A DNA stretch of 64,000 nt from Mucilaginibacter agri (GCF_009928685.1 NZ_WWEO01000045.1:434001-498000); one strand, 5' to 3'; numbered from the stretch's first letter, positions 18,730-27,352 are shown. Notes: generated from the letters alone by a model not told the origin. Made by a program: numbers and translations.

Positions 18730-19098
18730 TCAAATAGATAATTTACCGGTAAGCAAGTAGGTTTGCTCATCCTGTAAACTATTAAGGGAAAGGCGATCAA
18801 TAAATTGCGTTGTAATTCTTCTGCTGAGTGCAATAAACGGGAATAACAGCGATAATAAGGCAGAGATAGCCAGCATTAAAGTTGCCGGCGGGTTTGAAAG
18901 CAGTTGTTGGATAGAAGCTTTTTTTACCTCGGCTTCCTGCATGTACTCGGGTTTACGTTTTGCAAATGCTTTAACCAATATAAGGCTATCGCTGCTTCTG
19001 CGTAGTAAAGCTATACCCTGATATCCAATAAACGGCTTGGCAATGAAACACATTGCTGCAAACACGAATACCAATTTTATAAACTTTAACTGAGACAT
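18730..19098 (-). CDS. Uncharacterised small membrane protein upstream of the efflux operon
   Basis: About 122 residues starting MSQLKFIKLVFVFAAMCFIA (an alternative ATG lies at 19107). It has an N-terminal hydrophobic segment, a charged periplasmic or cytoplasmic middle (SLILVKAFAKRKPEYMQEAEV) and a second hydrophobic segment (about 80-100). I do not recognise a family. The position 83 bases before the TolC gene on the same strand makes co-transcription with the efflux operon possible but unproven. Confidence 0.55.
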   Translation of the reverse strand: MSQLKFIKLVFVFAAMCFIAKPFIGYQGIALLRRSSDSLILVKAFAKRKPEYMQEAEVKKASIQQLLSNPPATLMLAISALLSLLFPFIALSRRITTQFIDRLSLNSLQDEQTYLLTGKLSI

Positions 19099-19231
19099 CT
19101 CAAACACAAAAATGAGAATTAATTAATGATTGTTTTGTCGGTAACGTTAATGTTGCAATTCGTATTATTTGCGGATTCTGAAATTTAGATCATATCTATT
19201 CTCGCCAGGTTGTATGACGATGGGTATTTTA

Positions 19232-19906
19232 TTATTTTATGATTTTTATTCTGTTTAACCAGGTGATAATCTGTACCTCAGTCTGTTTTTCTTTTTCACC
19301 ATCCATTACAAAAAGCACCCCATCTCTTTCTACTCCTCCCTTTGTACTAAAACCATCTAATACAATGCTTTTTGGGCACATTTCCTTCACAGTTTGAAAA
19401 GTGCTGCCAATTCCATAGCCGGCATTCGTATTAAAGGGAATAACTGTTTTCCCGTTCAGGTCGTATTGCTTTAAAAAGCTTTTCATAGGAGGCGGCAGCT
19501 GCATGCCCCAGGTTGGAAAGCCTACAAAGATCTTATCATATTGAGCTATGTTATCAATCTTTGTTTTAAGCGGGGGCAAAAATCCGGAATCATTTTCCTG
19601 TGATACCTGCGCAACAATTGCCTGATAGTTTGCCGGATACGGTTTATCAAGTTCCAATGCAACTAAATCCCCACCGGCCTGTTTCTGAATTAGCTGTGCA
19701 ACAACTTTAGTATTGTTGGTGCGAGACAGATATACGATCAGGATTTTATGGTTATCATCTTTAAGCGCGTTGTTGCCGGGCGTTATATTTGTCACCATTT
19801 TAAATGCCTCCGCTTGCGCAATTATACTTTTGGCACCTACCCTTGAAGCAAATAAAGAGCCAGCAACAAGCGTCAGTCCATTTTTTAAGAGCTTACGACG
19901 ATTCAT
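19232..19906 (-). CDS. Tat-exported flavodoxin family protein
   Basis: A 224-residue protein. The ATG at 19906 gives MNRRKLLKNG with a twin-arginine motif and a hydrophobic core ending RVGAKS; the frame two codons further up uses TTG. The flavodoxin fold starts at KILIVYLSRTNNTKVVA, where the Ser/Thr-rich loop binds the FMN phosphate. It continues with IFVGFPTWGMQLPPPMKSF (the Trp-containing loop that stacks on the isoalloxazine) and TVIPFNTNAGYGIGS. Flavodoxins of this type are often found with cupin and aldo/keto-reductase genes. Tat export implies folded, FMN-loaded delivery to the periplasm. It is last in a five-gene operon under the divergent AraC promoter. Confidence 0.88.
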   Translation of the reverse strand: MNRRKLLKNGLTLVAGSLFASRVGAKSIIAQAEAFKMVTNITPGNNALKDDNHKILIVYLSRTNNTKVVAQLIQKQAGGDLVALELDKPYPANYQAIVAQVSQENDSGFLPPLKTKIDNIAQYDKIFVGFPTWGMQLPPPMKSFLKQYDLNGKTVIPFNTNAGYGIGSTFQTVKEMCPKSIVLDGFSTKGGVERDGVLFVMDGEKEKQTEVQIITWLNRIKIIK

Positions 19907-19923
19907 AATCAAATACTTGGTTT

Positions 19924-20436
19924 TTAATGCTGCTGTTCTAAAGGTTGGGCTATATTGGTTTTCATCTTAACGGGTCTGATTAAAGTTGAGAAAGTGAGCG
20001 AGCCCATCTTCCATTTCCCGTTTTCTTTAAGGTAAACCTCGGTTACCATAAATGCGTGCACAACTTCATTGCCGCCCACTACGGCCAGCAGATCGATATC
20101 ATTTAAAAGAATGGCGGTATTACCAAAAATATTTACCGATGCACCATAAACCTCTGCTTTCTTATACCAGATAAAGCCGCCTTTAATGGTATTTAGTTCC
20201 TGCGTTTTTCCCCAACTGCCGCCCATATGCACAAATACGCAATTCTCGGCAAAGAGCCCGTTTAACGCATCTACGTTTTTGTCGGCCATCAATCCCCATT
20301 TTATTTTAGAAAGATCAAGCAATTCCTGTTCTTCTTTAGATGGAGTTTTGGTTGCGGAACCCGGTAAGTTAGCTTGAGCCCTTGATAACTGCACACTAAC
20401 CATAAGCAAGAATAATCCGATGAATACTTTTTTCAT
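19924..20436 (-). CDS. Exported NTF2-like (SnoaL/DUF4440) protein
   Basis: A 170-residue protein with a signal peptide ending LSRAQ. The mature part has the cone-shaped NTF2-like pattern: an initial helix (KEEQELLDLSKIKWGLMADKNVDALNGLF), AENCVFVHMGG, GNTAILLNDIDLLAVVGG, and the final strand pair VTEVYLKENGKWKMGSLTFS. Such proteins bind or turn over small molecules; the substrate here is unknown. It lies between cupin and flavodoxin genes, with 26- and 17-base spacers. Confidence 0.85.
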   Translation of the reverse strand: MKKVFIGLFLLMVSVQLSRAQANLPGSATKTPSKEEQELLDLSKIKWGLMADKNVDALNGLFAENCVFVHMGGSWGKTQELNTIKGGFIWYKKAEVYGASVNIFGNTAILLNDIDLLAVVGGNEVVHAFMVTEVYLKENGKWKMGSLTFSTLIRPVKMKTNIAQPLEQQH

Positions 20437-20462
20437 AATGCTAATTTTAGGTTGTGAGCTGG

Positions 20463-20924
20463 TTAATTATCGGATATTTTATACTCGGCATCTGTCAGCC
20501 TTTGCAGCCAAATGGTTTTGTTGTTCTTGCTATTGGTACTTACGGCAATATAAGTGAAAGAACTTTGCGGCGAAGCGCCGTGCCAATGTGCAATTCCAGG
20601 AGCGCATTTAATAACGTCTCCTTTATGAACCACTTGAATTGGCTTGCCTTTTTCCTGGTAATATCCCGTACCATCAGTAATCATCAAAATTTGCCCGGCT
20701 GGGTGAATGTGCCAGTCTAGTTTTGCACCGGGCGCAAAGGTTGCGGTTGCTATGGCCACATCGATAACGCTGTCCGGCTTATTCAATTCAGTTAGCCAAA
20801 CTGTTCCGGTGTGGTTATTTGTGGTCGAGATTTCACCTTTGGGAAAAATTGCCGTGTTCTGGGCTGCTGCCCGGATTGAAAACCCCGCCGATAATGCGAG
20901 TGTAATCAGCCATATTTTTTTCAT
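20463..20924 (-). CDS. Exported cupin-domain protein
   Basis: A 153-residue protein with a signal peptide (cleavage near RAAAQ) and one cupin barrel. Metal-binding motifs are visible: WHIHPAGQILMITDGTGYYQE (motif 1, with His, His and Gln/Glu) and the IAHWHG histidine motif 2. It is paralogous to the island cupin at 31715-32176, sharing DGTGY-QEKGKPI, HKG-VI-C-P and the final LTDAEY/VTDAEY tail. Related small cupins are often filed as (R)-mandelonitrile-lyase-like or carboxymuconolactone-decarboxylase partners. The reaction is not known. Confidence 0.88.
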   Translation of the reverse strand: MKKIWLITLALSAGFSIRAAAQNTAIFPKGEISTTNNHTGTVWLTELNKPDSVIDVAIATATFAPGAKLDWHIHPAGQILMITDGTGYYQEKGKPIQVVHKGDVIKCAPGIAHWHGASPQSSFTYIAVSTNSKNNKTIWLQRLTDAEYKISDN

Positions 20925-20937
20925 ACTTCTTAATTTA

Positions 20938-21921
20938 TTAGCGGTTAATCATTTTTTGTCCTTGTTCTGAATACCTATGGCCCTGAATTTCGATATTGGA
21001 TAAGCCTTCACCGATAGCCTGCAGATCTTTTTCAGAAAGCTTAATATTGGCAGCACTGATATTTTCTTCCAAGCGGTGCAGCTTTGTAGTGCCTGGTATT
21101 GGAACTATCCACGACTTTTGCATAAGCAGCCATTTTAAGGCGATCTGTGCAGGTGTTGCGTTCTTTTCCGCTGCAATTTGCCCAAGTACATCAACTAATG
21201 CGTGATTTGCTTTTCGGTTATCTTCAGAGAAACGGGGTACAGTGTTTCGGAAATCGCTTTTATCAAATGTGGTATGCTCATTAATTGCACCTGTTAGAAA
21301 ACCTTTACCCAACGGACTGAATGGTACGAAACCAATGCCAAGCTCTTCAAGCACGGGTAATATTTCTTGCTCCGGCTCTCTCCACCATAAAGAATATTCA
21401 CTTTGCAGCGCCGCAACCGGTTGTACTGCATGTGCTTTGCGGATAGTACTTGCGCCAGCTTCTGAAAGACCAAAGTGTTTAATTTTCCCCTCATTGATCA
21501 AATCGTTAACCGTTCCGGCCACGTCTTCTATTGGTATGTTCGGATCAACACGGTGCTGATAAAACAAGTCTATACGATCTGTGCGCAGGCGTCGTAGTGC
21601 GGCTTCGGCTACCTCACGAATACGCTGCGGGCTACTGTCCATGCCAAGGGGCGGCTTTCCATCTTTAAAACCAAATTTAGTGGCTATAACCACCTGGTCG
21701 CGAAAAGGTGCCAAGGCCTCACCCAATAATTCTTCGTTAGTAAAAGGACCGTATGCTTCCGCAGTATCAAAGAATGTTACACCTCGCAAAAAAGCCGATC
21801 GTATTAAGTTGATTGCTACTTGTTTTTCCGTTGCCGGGCCATAGCCAAAGCTTAGCCCCATGCAGCCGAGTCCAAGCGCGGAGACTTCCAATCCGCTATT
21901 TCCCAATGTTCTCTTTTCCAT
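20938..21921 (-). CDS. Aldo/keto reductase
   Basis: A 327-residue (alpha/beta)8 NADPH-dependent reductase. The catalytic tetrad is complete: Asp52, Tyr57 (FFDTAEAYG), Lys82 (ATKFGF) and His123 (FYQHRVD). The C-terminal cofactor region WIVPIPGTTKLHRLEEN is present. The overall pattern (GLGCMGLSFGYGP) matches the general aldo/keto reductases acting on aldehydes. There is no signal peptide, so it is cytoplasmic, unlike the exported cupin, NTF2-like and flavodoxin proteins encoded downstream. It lies 13 bases upstream of the cupin gene. Confidence 0.92.
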   Translation of the reverse strand: MEKRTLGNSGLEVSALGLGCMGLSFGYGPATEKQVAINLIRSAFLRGVTFFDTAEAYGPFTNEELLGEALAPFRDQVVIATKFGFKDGKPPLGMDSSPQRIREVAEAALRRLRTDRIDLFYQHRVDPNIPIEDVAGTVNDLINEGKIKHFGLSEAGASTIRKAHAVQPVAALQSEYSLWWREPEQEILPVLEELGIGFVPFSPLGKGFLTGAINEHTTFDKSDFRNTVPRFSEDNRKANHALVDVLGQIAAEKNATPAQIALKWLLMQKSWIVPIPGTTKLHRLEENISAANIKLSEKDLQAIGEGLSNIEIQGHRYSEQGQKMINR

Positions 21922-21938
21922 GTTTCCTGTATGTAGAA

Positions 21939-22790
21939 TTAACTTTGTAGTTGTCGTTCACCCAACCATTTCACCATTTTCGGGTCACGATGATCAAAGA
22001 AACTACTGGCGTTTGTATCCAGTGTTTTAATCTTTTCCATTTCTTCAGTCGTTAATTCGAAATCAAGACTGTTTAGGTTTTCGGCCATGCGTTCTTTACG
22101 GACTGATTTTGGGATGGCAACAACGCCTCTTTGTGTAAGCCAGCGTAATATTACCTGGGCAATAGATTTGCCATATTTGTCGCCGATAGACTGCAGCAAT
22201 TCATTTTTAAACATATCATTCTTACCCTCGGCAAAAGGCCCCCACGATTCGATCTGAATGTCATTATCAATCATGAATTGCTGGGCTTCAATCTGCTGAT
22301 GGAAGGGATGTGTTTCTACTTGGTTAACGGCCGGTTTGATCTCGTTATGAGTAATAAGGTCGGTTAATCGGTCGGGGTGAAAATTGCTGACACCAATTGC
22401 GCGTATCTTCCCTTCTTTGTACAACTCTTCCATAGCCCGCCATTCGCCGTATATATCGCCATAAGGCTGGTGAATCAGGTATAGATCGAGATATTCCAAC
22501 TGCAGTTTCTTCAAAGAGGTTTCAAAAGCTTTTTTGGTTCCGTCGTAACCATTGGATTGAATCCAAAGCTTGGTGGTTATAAACAGTTCTTCCCTCGCTA
22601 CGCCGCTGCGTTTTATGGCATTGCCCACGGCTTCTTCATTCATATAAGATTGCGCAGTATCAATAAGCCGGTACCCGGTTTCAATAGCATCTACTACACT
22701 TCTTTCGCACTCTGCCAAATCGGTTACCTGGAATACACCAAATCCTAACACCGGCATTTCAACACTATTATTTAACTTCACTGTTTGCAT
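21939..22790 (-). CDS. Aldo/keto reductase (2,5-diketo-gluconate reductase-like)
   Basis: A 283-residue cytoplasmic reductase of the DkgA/AKR5-like group. The catalytic residues are Asp44 and Tyr49 (LIDTAQSYMNE), Lys74 (TTKLWI) and His107 (YLIHQPYGD). The cofactor-binding GVVAIPKSVRKERMAENL follows near the C-terminus. It is the first gene of the five-gene operon and faces the AraC regulator across a 152-base divergent promoter region. It is not closely similar to the second reductase, so the operon carries two different reductase types. Confidence 0.92.
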   Translation of the reverse strand: MQTVKLNNSVEMPVLGFGVFQVTDLAECERSVVDAIETGYRLIDTAQSYMNEEAVGNAIKRSGVAREELFITTKLWIQSNGYDGTKKAFETSLKKLQLEYLDLYLIHQPYGDIYGEWRAMEELYKEGKIRAIGVSNFHPDRLTDLITHNEIKPAVNQVETHPFHQQIEAQQFMIDNDIQIESWGPFAEGKNDMFKNELLQSIGDKYGKSIAQVILRWLTQRGVVAIPKSVRKERMAENLNSLDFELTTEEMEKIKTLDTNASSFFDHRDPKMVKWLGERQLQS

Positions 22791-22812
22791 AATTCGTTTT
22801 TAATGATCAATA

Positions 22813-22925
22813 CAAAGCTCGTACCTGGAATGCTGAAAATTGGGATATAGATTACGGATATATCTACCATTATTACTGATTTCATCTGCCTTGCTGCCAA
22901 CAGATTGATTAATAGTGTAAATTCG
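22813..22925. promoter_or_regulatory. Divergent promoter with AraC-type operator (copy 1)
   Basis: Between the reductase operon and the AraC gene there is a near-repeat pair, ATTACGGAT (22851) and ATTACTGAT (22872), 21 bp apart, with CTACCAT between. A -7-like GAGCTTTG faces the operon (22820-22813) and TAAATTCG faces araC (22918-22925). The same parts with the same spacings occur upstream of the paralogous AraC gene at 33109. Operator function is inferred. Confidence 0.6.
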
Positions 22926-22942
22926 AATTAAAAGAGAGAGTT

Positions 22943-23839
22943 ATGGATAGCATGCGCCGTTTCAATAGTATTAATGAATACAATGCGTTTAACAATAATG
23001 AAACTAAGCACCCTTTGGTGAGCGTGGTTGATTTGTCTAAAGCGGATCCCAGACGTGGCTCGCAAATGTACTTTGGTTTTTATATTGTGTTTTTAAAGGA
23101 GGTAAAATGCGGCGACCTTGTGTATGGCAGAAACACCTATGATTACCAGGAAGGGACTTTAGTGTTAATGGCGCCCGGCCAGGTAGCGGGCATCAATAGC
23201 AATAACGAATATTACCAGCCTAAAGGATATGCGCTTGTATTTCATCCTGATTTGATTCATGGCACATCTTTGGGCAAACGGATTCATGAATACTCTTTTT
23301 TTGGTTATCAGTCCAACGAAGCTTTACACCTATCAGAACGCGAAAGAAATATTGTGTTGGATTGCTTCTCGAAGATTGATTACGAATTGGAGAGAGGTGT
23401 AGATAAGCATAGTAAACGCCTGATAGTTTCCAACATTGAGCTTTTTTTAGATTACAGTGTTCGTTTCTACGAACGACAGTTTATCACCCGAGACCATGTA
23501 TTACAAGGTGTTATAGAACGGTTTGAGAAGTTGTTGAACGATTTTTTCTCGTCTGGGAAACCCCAAACCATAGGGTTGCCTTCTGTTGCTTACTGTGCCG
23601 ATGAATTGAATTTATCGGCAAATTATTTCGGGGACCTTGTGAAAAAGGAAACAGGTAAAACTGCCCAGGAATATATACAGTTTAAACTGATAGATCTTGC
23701 GAAAGAAAAGATCTTTGATGGAGATAAAACGGTTAACCAGGTTGCATTGGAATTGGGATTCAAATATCCACAGCATTTTTCGAGATTATTTAAAAAACGG
23801 GTTGGAAAAACGCCTCAGGAATATCGCTTGATGAATTAA
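22943..23839 (+). CDS. AraC family transcriptional regulator (paralogue 1)
   Basis: A 298-residue regulator. The N-terminal about 180 residues form a cupin-like sensing region (HPLVSVVDLS, YGRNTYDYQEGTLVLMAPGQV, GYALVFHPDLIHGTSLGK). The C-terminal about 100 residues hold two helix-turn-helix motifs, with the family signature VNQVALELGFKYPQHFSRLFKKRVGKTPQEYR. It is divergent from the five-gene redox operon, the usual layout for local activation. It is clearly paralogous to the genes at 33109 and 38461 and to the remnant at 27916. Its stop is four bases from that of the convergent methyltransferase gene. Confidence 0.93.
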   Translation: MDSMRRFNSINEYNAFNNNETKHPLVSVVDLSKADPRRGSQMYFGFYIVFLKEVKCGDLVYGRNTYDYQEGTLVLMAPGQVAGINSNNEYYQPKGYALVFHPDLIHGTSLGKRIHEYSFFGYQSNEALHLSERERNIVLDCFSKIDYELERGVDKHSKRLIVSNIELFLDYSVRFYERQFITRDHVLQGVIERFEKLLNDFFSSGKPQTIGLPSVAYCADELNLSANYFGDLVKKETGKTAQEYIQFKLIDLAKEKIFDGDKTVNQVALELGFKYPQHFSRLFKKRVGKTPQEYRLMN

Positions 23840-23843
23840 AACG

Positions 23844-24794
23844 TTAAAAGTAGCGGCCTTTGGGTGTCACTTCAATAAATTTTCGGTGATCACGATAGCT
23901 ACGAAATTCATACAGTTTATAAATATCCTTCACTTTGGTGTCGCTGCATATTAACCAACTTTGCTTTGCTAATTGAAAAGAACAAGGTCCATAGGTAAAA
24001 ATCCGGATCGGCTTCTGAAACGACTCTTGTTTCAGCTTATCTAAAACTTCTTGTAAAATATTTCCCTCAAATGGTGTATACAGATAAAAAACTGTGCCGT
24101 TGGTATAATCGACTTTACGGGCATCCTCATTGATAAATAATACGTCATTCAGTTTAAGTTGAGTAGCCTTACCTACGGCATATCGATGATAAGCCGGCTC
24201 AAATTCAACCCCGACGGTTTTATTTCCGTTAAGCAAATTTATCAATATGGGTACGTGGCCTAAGCCTGAACCGAGGTCATACAAGACTTCATCTACCTGC
24301 AACATTTCTGCCAGTTTAAATATGATTCTTGCAGGTGTTTGTTGATAAAACACCATCTCCGGCTCCCGAACAATTGTAGGCTCGGGCAGGGTGCTTTCAC
24401 AAAGTATTCCATTAATGAGTTCATCTAAATAGTCATACCCTGGTTGATCAGCTTCCCTATTATACGCATTATCCAAATGACTAATCAATAATTCGTTAAG
24501 CTCTGAAGGGTATAGTTTTTTGCTTTTTATCGTTTCTCTTAAATGGGCAAATAACGCTCGATTAATCGCTTCTAGCTGTTCTTTCAATTCTTCGGCAGAG
24601 CGCCTTATCCGAGTAAAATCAGGATTGGGCGTCGAATTTTGATGGATGATATCTATACGGTTAATAATATGAAAATCAATGAAATCGATAGCCCTGACGC
24701 GGGTTTCGAAGTTTATTGGATTGTATAAGCGTTGATCATCCTTAGCGGATTGCAAGTCTTGGCTAATTTCTAAAAAAATAAGGTCTGAACTCAT
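23844..24794 (-). CDS. SAM-dependent methyltransferase-like protein
   Basis: A 316-residue protein. The N-terminal about 140 residues are helical and unfamiliar. A class I methyltransferase core follows, with the SAM loop VLYDLGSGLGHVPI, the acidic ribose-binding VGVEFEPAYH and a post-loop strand VFYLYTPFEG. The substrate is unknown; the fold resembles the DOT1-like/generic group. The only usable ATG (24794) lies inside a 22-bp perfect inverted repeat, so initiation may be controlled by RNA structure, or the true start may be a downstream non-ATG codon. The phosphoesterase gene lies 47 bases upstream on the same strand. Confidence 0.75.
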   Translation of the reverse strand: MSSDLIFLEISQDLQSAKDDQRLYNPINFETRVRAIDFIDFHIINRIDIIHQNSTPNPDFTRIRRSAEELKEQLEAINRALFAHLRETIKSKKLYPSELNELLISHLDNAYNREADQPGYDYLDELINGILCESTLPEPTIVREPEMVFYQQTPARIIFKLAEMLQVDEVLYDLGSGLGHVPILINLLNGNKTVGVEFEPAYHRYAVGKATQLKLNDVLFINEDARKVDYTNGTVFYLYTPFEGNILQEVLDKLKQESFQKPIRIFTYGPCSFQLAKQSWLICSDTKVKDIYKLYEFRSYRDHRKFIEVTPKGRYF

Positions 24795-24827
24795 ACACTG
24801 TAAAAGTATGAGTTCAGACCTTATTTT
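24775..24827. repeat. Perfect 22-bp inverted repeat overlapping a start codon
   Basis: Arms 24775-24796 and 24806-24827 are exact reverse complements with a 9-base loop. In minus-strand reading the stem is followed by seven T residues, as in an intrinsic terminator for the phosphoesterase gene upstream. The second arm also contains the ATG and first codons of the methyltransferase. Confidence 0.85.
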
Positions 24828-24841
24828 AAAAACTGGCGGGT

Positions 24842-25747
24842 TTATAGGTAATTTACATACCGTTCGTCAAAACTACCGTCTGCATAAAGATCTATCAAGC
24901 CATAGCCGGGTGCCGTTTCCCGTCGGTTACCATTCCACCAGGCACCAGACACGGCACCATTGCATAAGTAGGTTACGTTGTTGTACACAACTTTATCGCG
25001 CATATGTAAATGCCCGCTTAAGCATAGTTTAACATTAGGATGCTGATAAAAAAGGTTAATTATTTTAGCTGTATCTGTATGCATATCGCCACCCAGCATT
25101 TCCCATCTGTTTACAATATTGTCTTCGATCATTAACAAGGCCGTCAAGATCGGAATGTGCGACATAACCATTACAGGGGTGTGGGCATCGGTTGATTCGA
25201 GCTCGTTTTTAAGCCATGCGAATTGCTCGTCGCCAAGTTTGCCAATATACCAGGTATTGTCGATATCCAAATGGACGCTATCCAAAACAATTATTTTCCA
25301 GCCGTTCTGTACCATGCTGTAATAAGGTTTAGCAAGGCTGAGTTGATCCATTGCATATTTCTTACCGTATAGCGCTTGCCCTTTGTCATCTTCGTACCAC
25401 CAGATATCGTGGTTTCCCATGCAATAATGAATAGGCAAACTGCTTTCATTCTTCATGATTCCGTTAACCAGCTTCCATTGCGCATTAATGCTATCGATAT
25501 TTTCTTTATTCATATCGAAAACAACATCGCCCCCATTTAAAATCAAATCTACCTTGGGGCTTTGTCGCTGTATGTGATGCAGGCATTTTTCAAATTTCTG
25601 TGGCGCACCTAAATCATTTTTTAAATGTACATCGGTAATATGCGCAACCCGCAACACAGGGGTGCCTCTATCTGAGTTATTGTTGAGTACTAAAGATGGC
25701 GCCAGTAACAGGCCACCAATATTTTTAAGGGCAGATCTTCTTTCCAT
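24842..25747 (-). CDS. Exported calcineurin-like metallophosphoesterase
   Basis: A 301-residue dinuclear-metal phosphoesterase. The metal ligands are in order: Asp39 and His41 (ITDVH), Asp74 (NGGDVV), Asn112-His113 (GNHD), a later MSHIP histidine, and GHLHMRD. The N-terminus (MERRSALKNIGGLLLAPSLVL) looks like a short Tat-type or Sec signal with two arginines, so export is likely. The substrate is unknown; the family covers phosphodiesterases and nucleotidases. A TAATTTTG -7-like box lies just upstream on the minus strand (25774-25767), but I see no matching -33 element. Confidence 0.88.
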   Translation of the reverse strand: MERRSALKNIGGLLLAPSLVLNNNSDRGTPVLRVAHITDVHLKNDLGAPQKFEKCLHHIQRQSPKVDLILNGGDVVFDMNKENIDSINAQWKLVNGIMKNESSLPIHYCMGNHDIWWYEDDKGQALYGKKYAMDQLSLAKPYYSMVQNGWKIIVLDSVHLDIDNTWYIGKLGDEQFAWLKNELESTDAHTPVMVMSHIPILTALLMIEDNIVNRWEMLGGDMHTDTAKIINLFYQHPNVKLCLSGHLHMRDKVVYNNVTYLCNGAVSGAWWNGNRRETAPGYGLIDLYADGSFDERYVNYL

Positions 25748-25825
25748 TTTTATAACGTTGGAAAGCCAAAATTACTTTATAAATATTGGTGTAGGCCTAT
25801 CAGAGTATTATACTTGTGTTAAGAA

Positions 25826-25860
25826 AGCAAAAAAGCCCGCGCATCGCGGGCTTTTTTGCT
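25826..25860. terminator. Strong intrinsic terminator
   Basis: A perfect 16-bp stem (arms 25826-25841 and 25845-25860, core GCCCGCG/CGCGGGC, CAT loop) with A- and T-runs inside the arms. It lies directly after the stop of the 25862-27352 gene and before the phosphoesterase promoter. Confidence 0.9.
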
Positions 25861-25861
25861 T

Positions 25862-27352
25862 TTATGCTTTATCCAACTCCTTTTCAGGATCGGAGGTCTT
25901 CTTCATCTTTTCCCTAAATTGTGGTTCGCAGGCAAAGCCAAACAGGCAGCGTTCTTTTATCATAGTAGCCACTTCTGCGGGAACGTAGTCTTCCCAGCCA
26001 GATGCGCCTTTTTTGATAAGCTGTAACACATTATCCGTATCAACATTAAGATTATTTTCGTTGTAATGCCTAATGTCCTCAATCTTATTATTAGCCAACA
26101 AATAACGGAACAAATCAATAAGATGCGGCGGCGGGAAAAACTTCAAACAATTTAAAATATTGCCGTCGCGCAGGGTTGGATAAATAAACAGCTTTACCTT
26201 GCGGCTAAATAGCGTAGCGAACGATTCAAGAATACCGCCGGGCAAATCTTTGTAGTGCTCTTCCGAAAATATATACTCCAGGTTAGGATAACCCAACACC
26301 ACGCCCAGTTTAAGCTTGGTAATTTTCGATAAATAAGCCACCAATTTATAGTACTCGTGGAAATTGGAGATCAATACCGTTTGCCCAAGTGAGCAAAGAA
26401 TATCTACCCTATCTAAAAAATCTTTTTCGTCGATATCGGCGTTAAGATCGGCATCACGTTCTTTTAACGACTGTAGTGTAAGCTCGGTAATTACCGTAAC
26501 ATTTTTGGGATCAACATCCGGCTCTTGCAAAAATTGCTTCACGCCGGTATTCAGCATGTCCATATGTACGTTAATGAGCGGGCGGAAACGGCCGCGCACT
26601 ACTACCGTATGTTTTTTATACAAGGCTTCCGAAGGCTGTTGATTATTACCATCCGGGCCGAATAGCGCCGCATCAGAGAAACCGTATTTAACCAAATGAA
26701 GGCTCATTAAACGATTATCGACTCTATCAAAATCAGGACCTTCAAAACGGATCATATCGATCTGGATACGATCTCTCGATAGGTTATCCATTAAAGAGAG
26801 CAGGAAAACCGGGGGAACTGCATTATAATAAAAGCAGGCGTAAATAAGATTTACACCTAGAATACCAGCAGCCTGTTGTTGTAGATTATTATCATTATCC
26901 AATAGCTTAACGTGTAGTACAACATCGTTAAAAGCACCGTTGGGCGTAAGCTGAAAACGCACGCCCATCCAGCCATGACCTTCATTAGTTTTATTATAGT
27001 TAAGGGCTGCAATAGTGTCTGAAAAAGCAAAGAAAGTTGTTTGATCTCCCCTTTGCTTGGCTAATCGTTCTATCAACAAACCATATTCGTGGTTAAGCAT
27101 AGATATCAACCTCGACTCGCTCACATACCTACGCACCTGTTGTGCGCCATAAATTGCATCAGAGAAAGTCATATCATAGGCCGACATGGTTTTGGCTATA
27201 GTACCAGATGAAGCGCCGGCTTTAAAGAAATTAGCTGCCACATCCTGCCCCGCTCCGATTTCGGCAAAAGAGCCATAAATCTTGTCGTTGAGGTTAATAG
27301 CAAGCGCCTTTTGCTTAGTTCCGATATCTTTATTGTGAATGATGCTATCCAT
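25862..27352 (-). CDS. Conserved protein of unknown function (about 496 residues)
   Basis: The ATG at 27352 (MDSIIHNKDIGTKQKALAINL) is preferred over a leader that lacks conserved features. I recognise a widespread bacterial family marked by GSFAEIGAGQDVAANFFKAG near the N-terminus, then TIAKTMSAYDMTFSDAIYG and NEGHGWMGVRFQ. Databases give it inconsistent names (nicotinate-nucleotide adenylyltransferase, TonB-dependent receptor) that nothing in this sequence supports. There is no signal peptide, no membrane segment and no adenylyltransferase HxGH motif. It is predicted to be soluble and cytoplasmic. It stands alone, with a strong terminator after it and a 312-base spacer before it. Confidence 0.8.
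   Translation of the reverse strand: MDSIIHNKDIGTKQKALAINLNDKIYGSFAEIGAGQDVAANFFKAGASSGTIAKTMSAYDMTFSDAIYGAQQVRRYVSESRLISMLNHEYGLLIERLAKQRGDQTTFFAFSDTIAALNYNKTNEGHGWMGVRFQLTPNGAFNDVVLHVKLLDNDNNLQQQAAGILGVNLIYACFYYNAVPPVFLLSLMDNLSRDRIQIDMIRFEGPDFDRVDNRLMSLHLVKYGFSDAALFGPDGNNQQPSEALYKKHTVVVRGRFRPLINVHMDMLNTGVKQFLQEPDVDPKNVTVITELTLQSLKERDADLNADIDEKDFLDRVDILCSLGQTVLISNFHEYYKLVAYLSKITKLKLGVVLGYPNLEYIFSEEHYKDLPGGILESFATLFSRKVKLFIYPTLRDGNILNCLKFFPPPHLIDLFRYLLANNKIEDIRHYNENNLNVDTDNVLQLIKKGASGWEDYVPAEVATMIKERCLFGFACEPQFREKMKKTSDPEKELDKA

Noticed and set aside
24808..25032. Plus-strand frame starting MSSDLILKTGGF
   Set aside because: Its first codons only mirror the methyltransferase start because of the 22-bp inverted repeat; the rest runs antisense to the phosphoesterase gene and has no protein-like composition.
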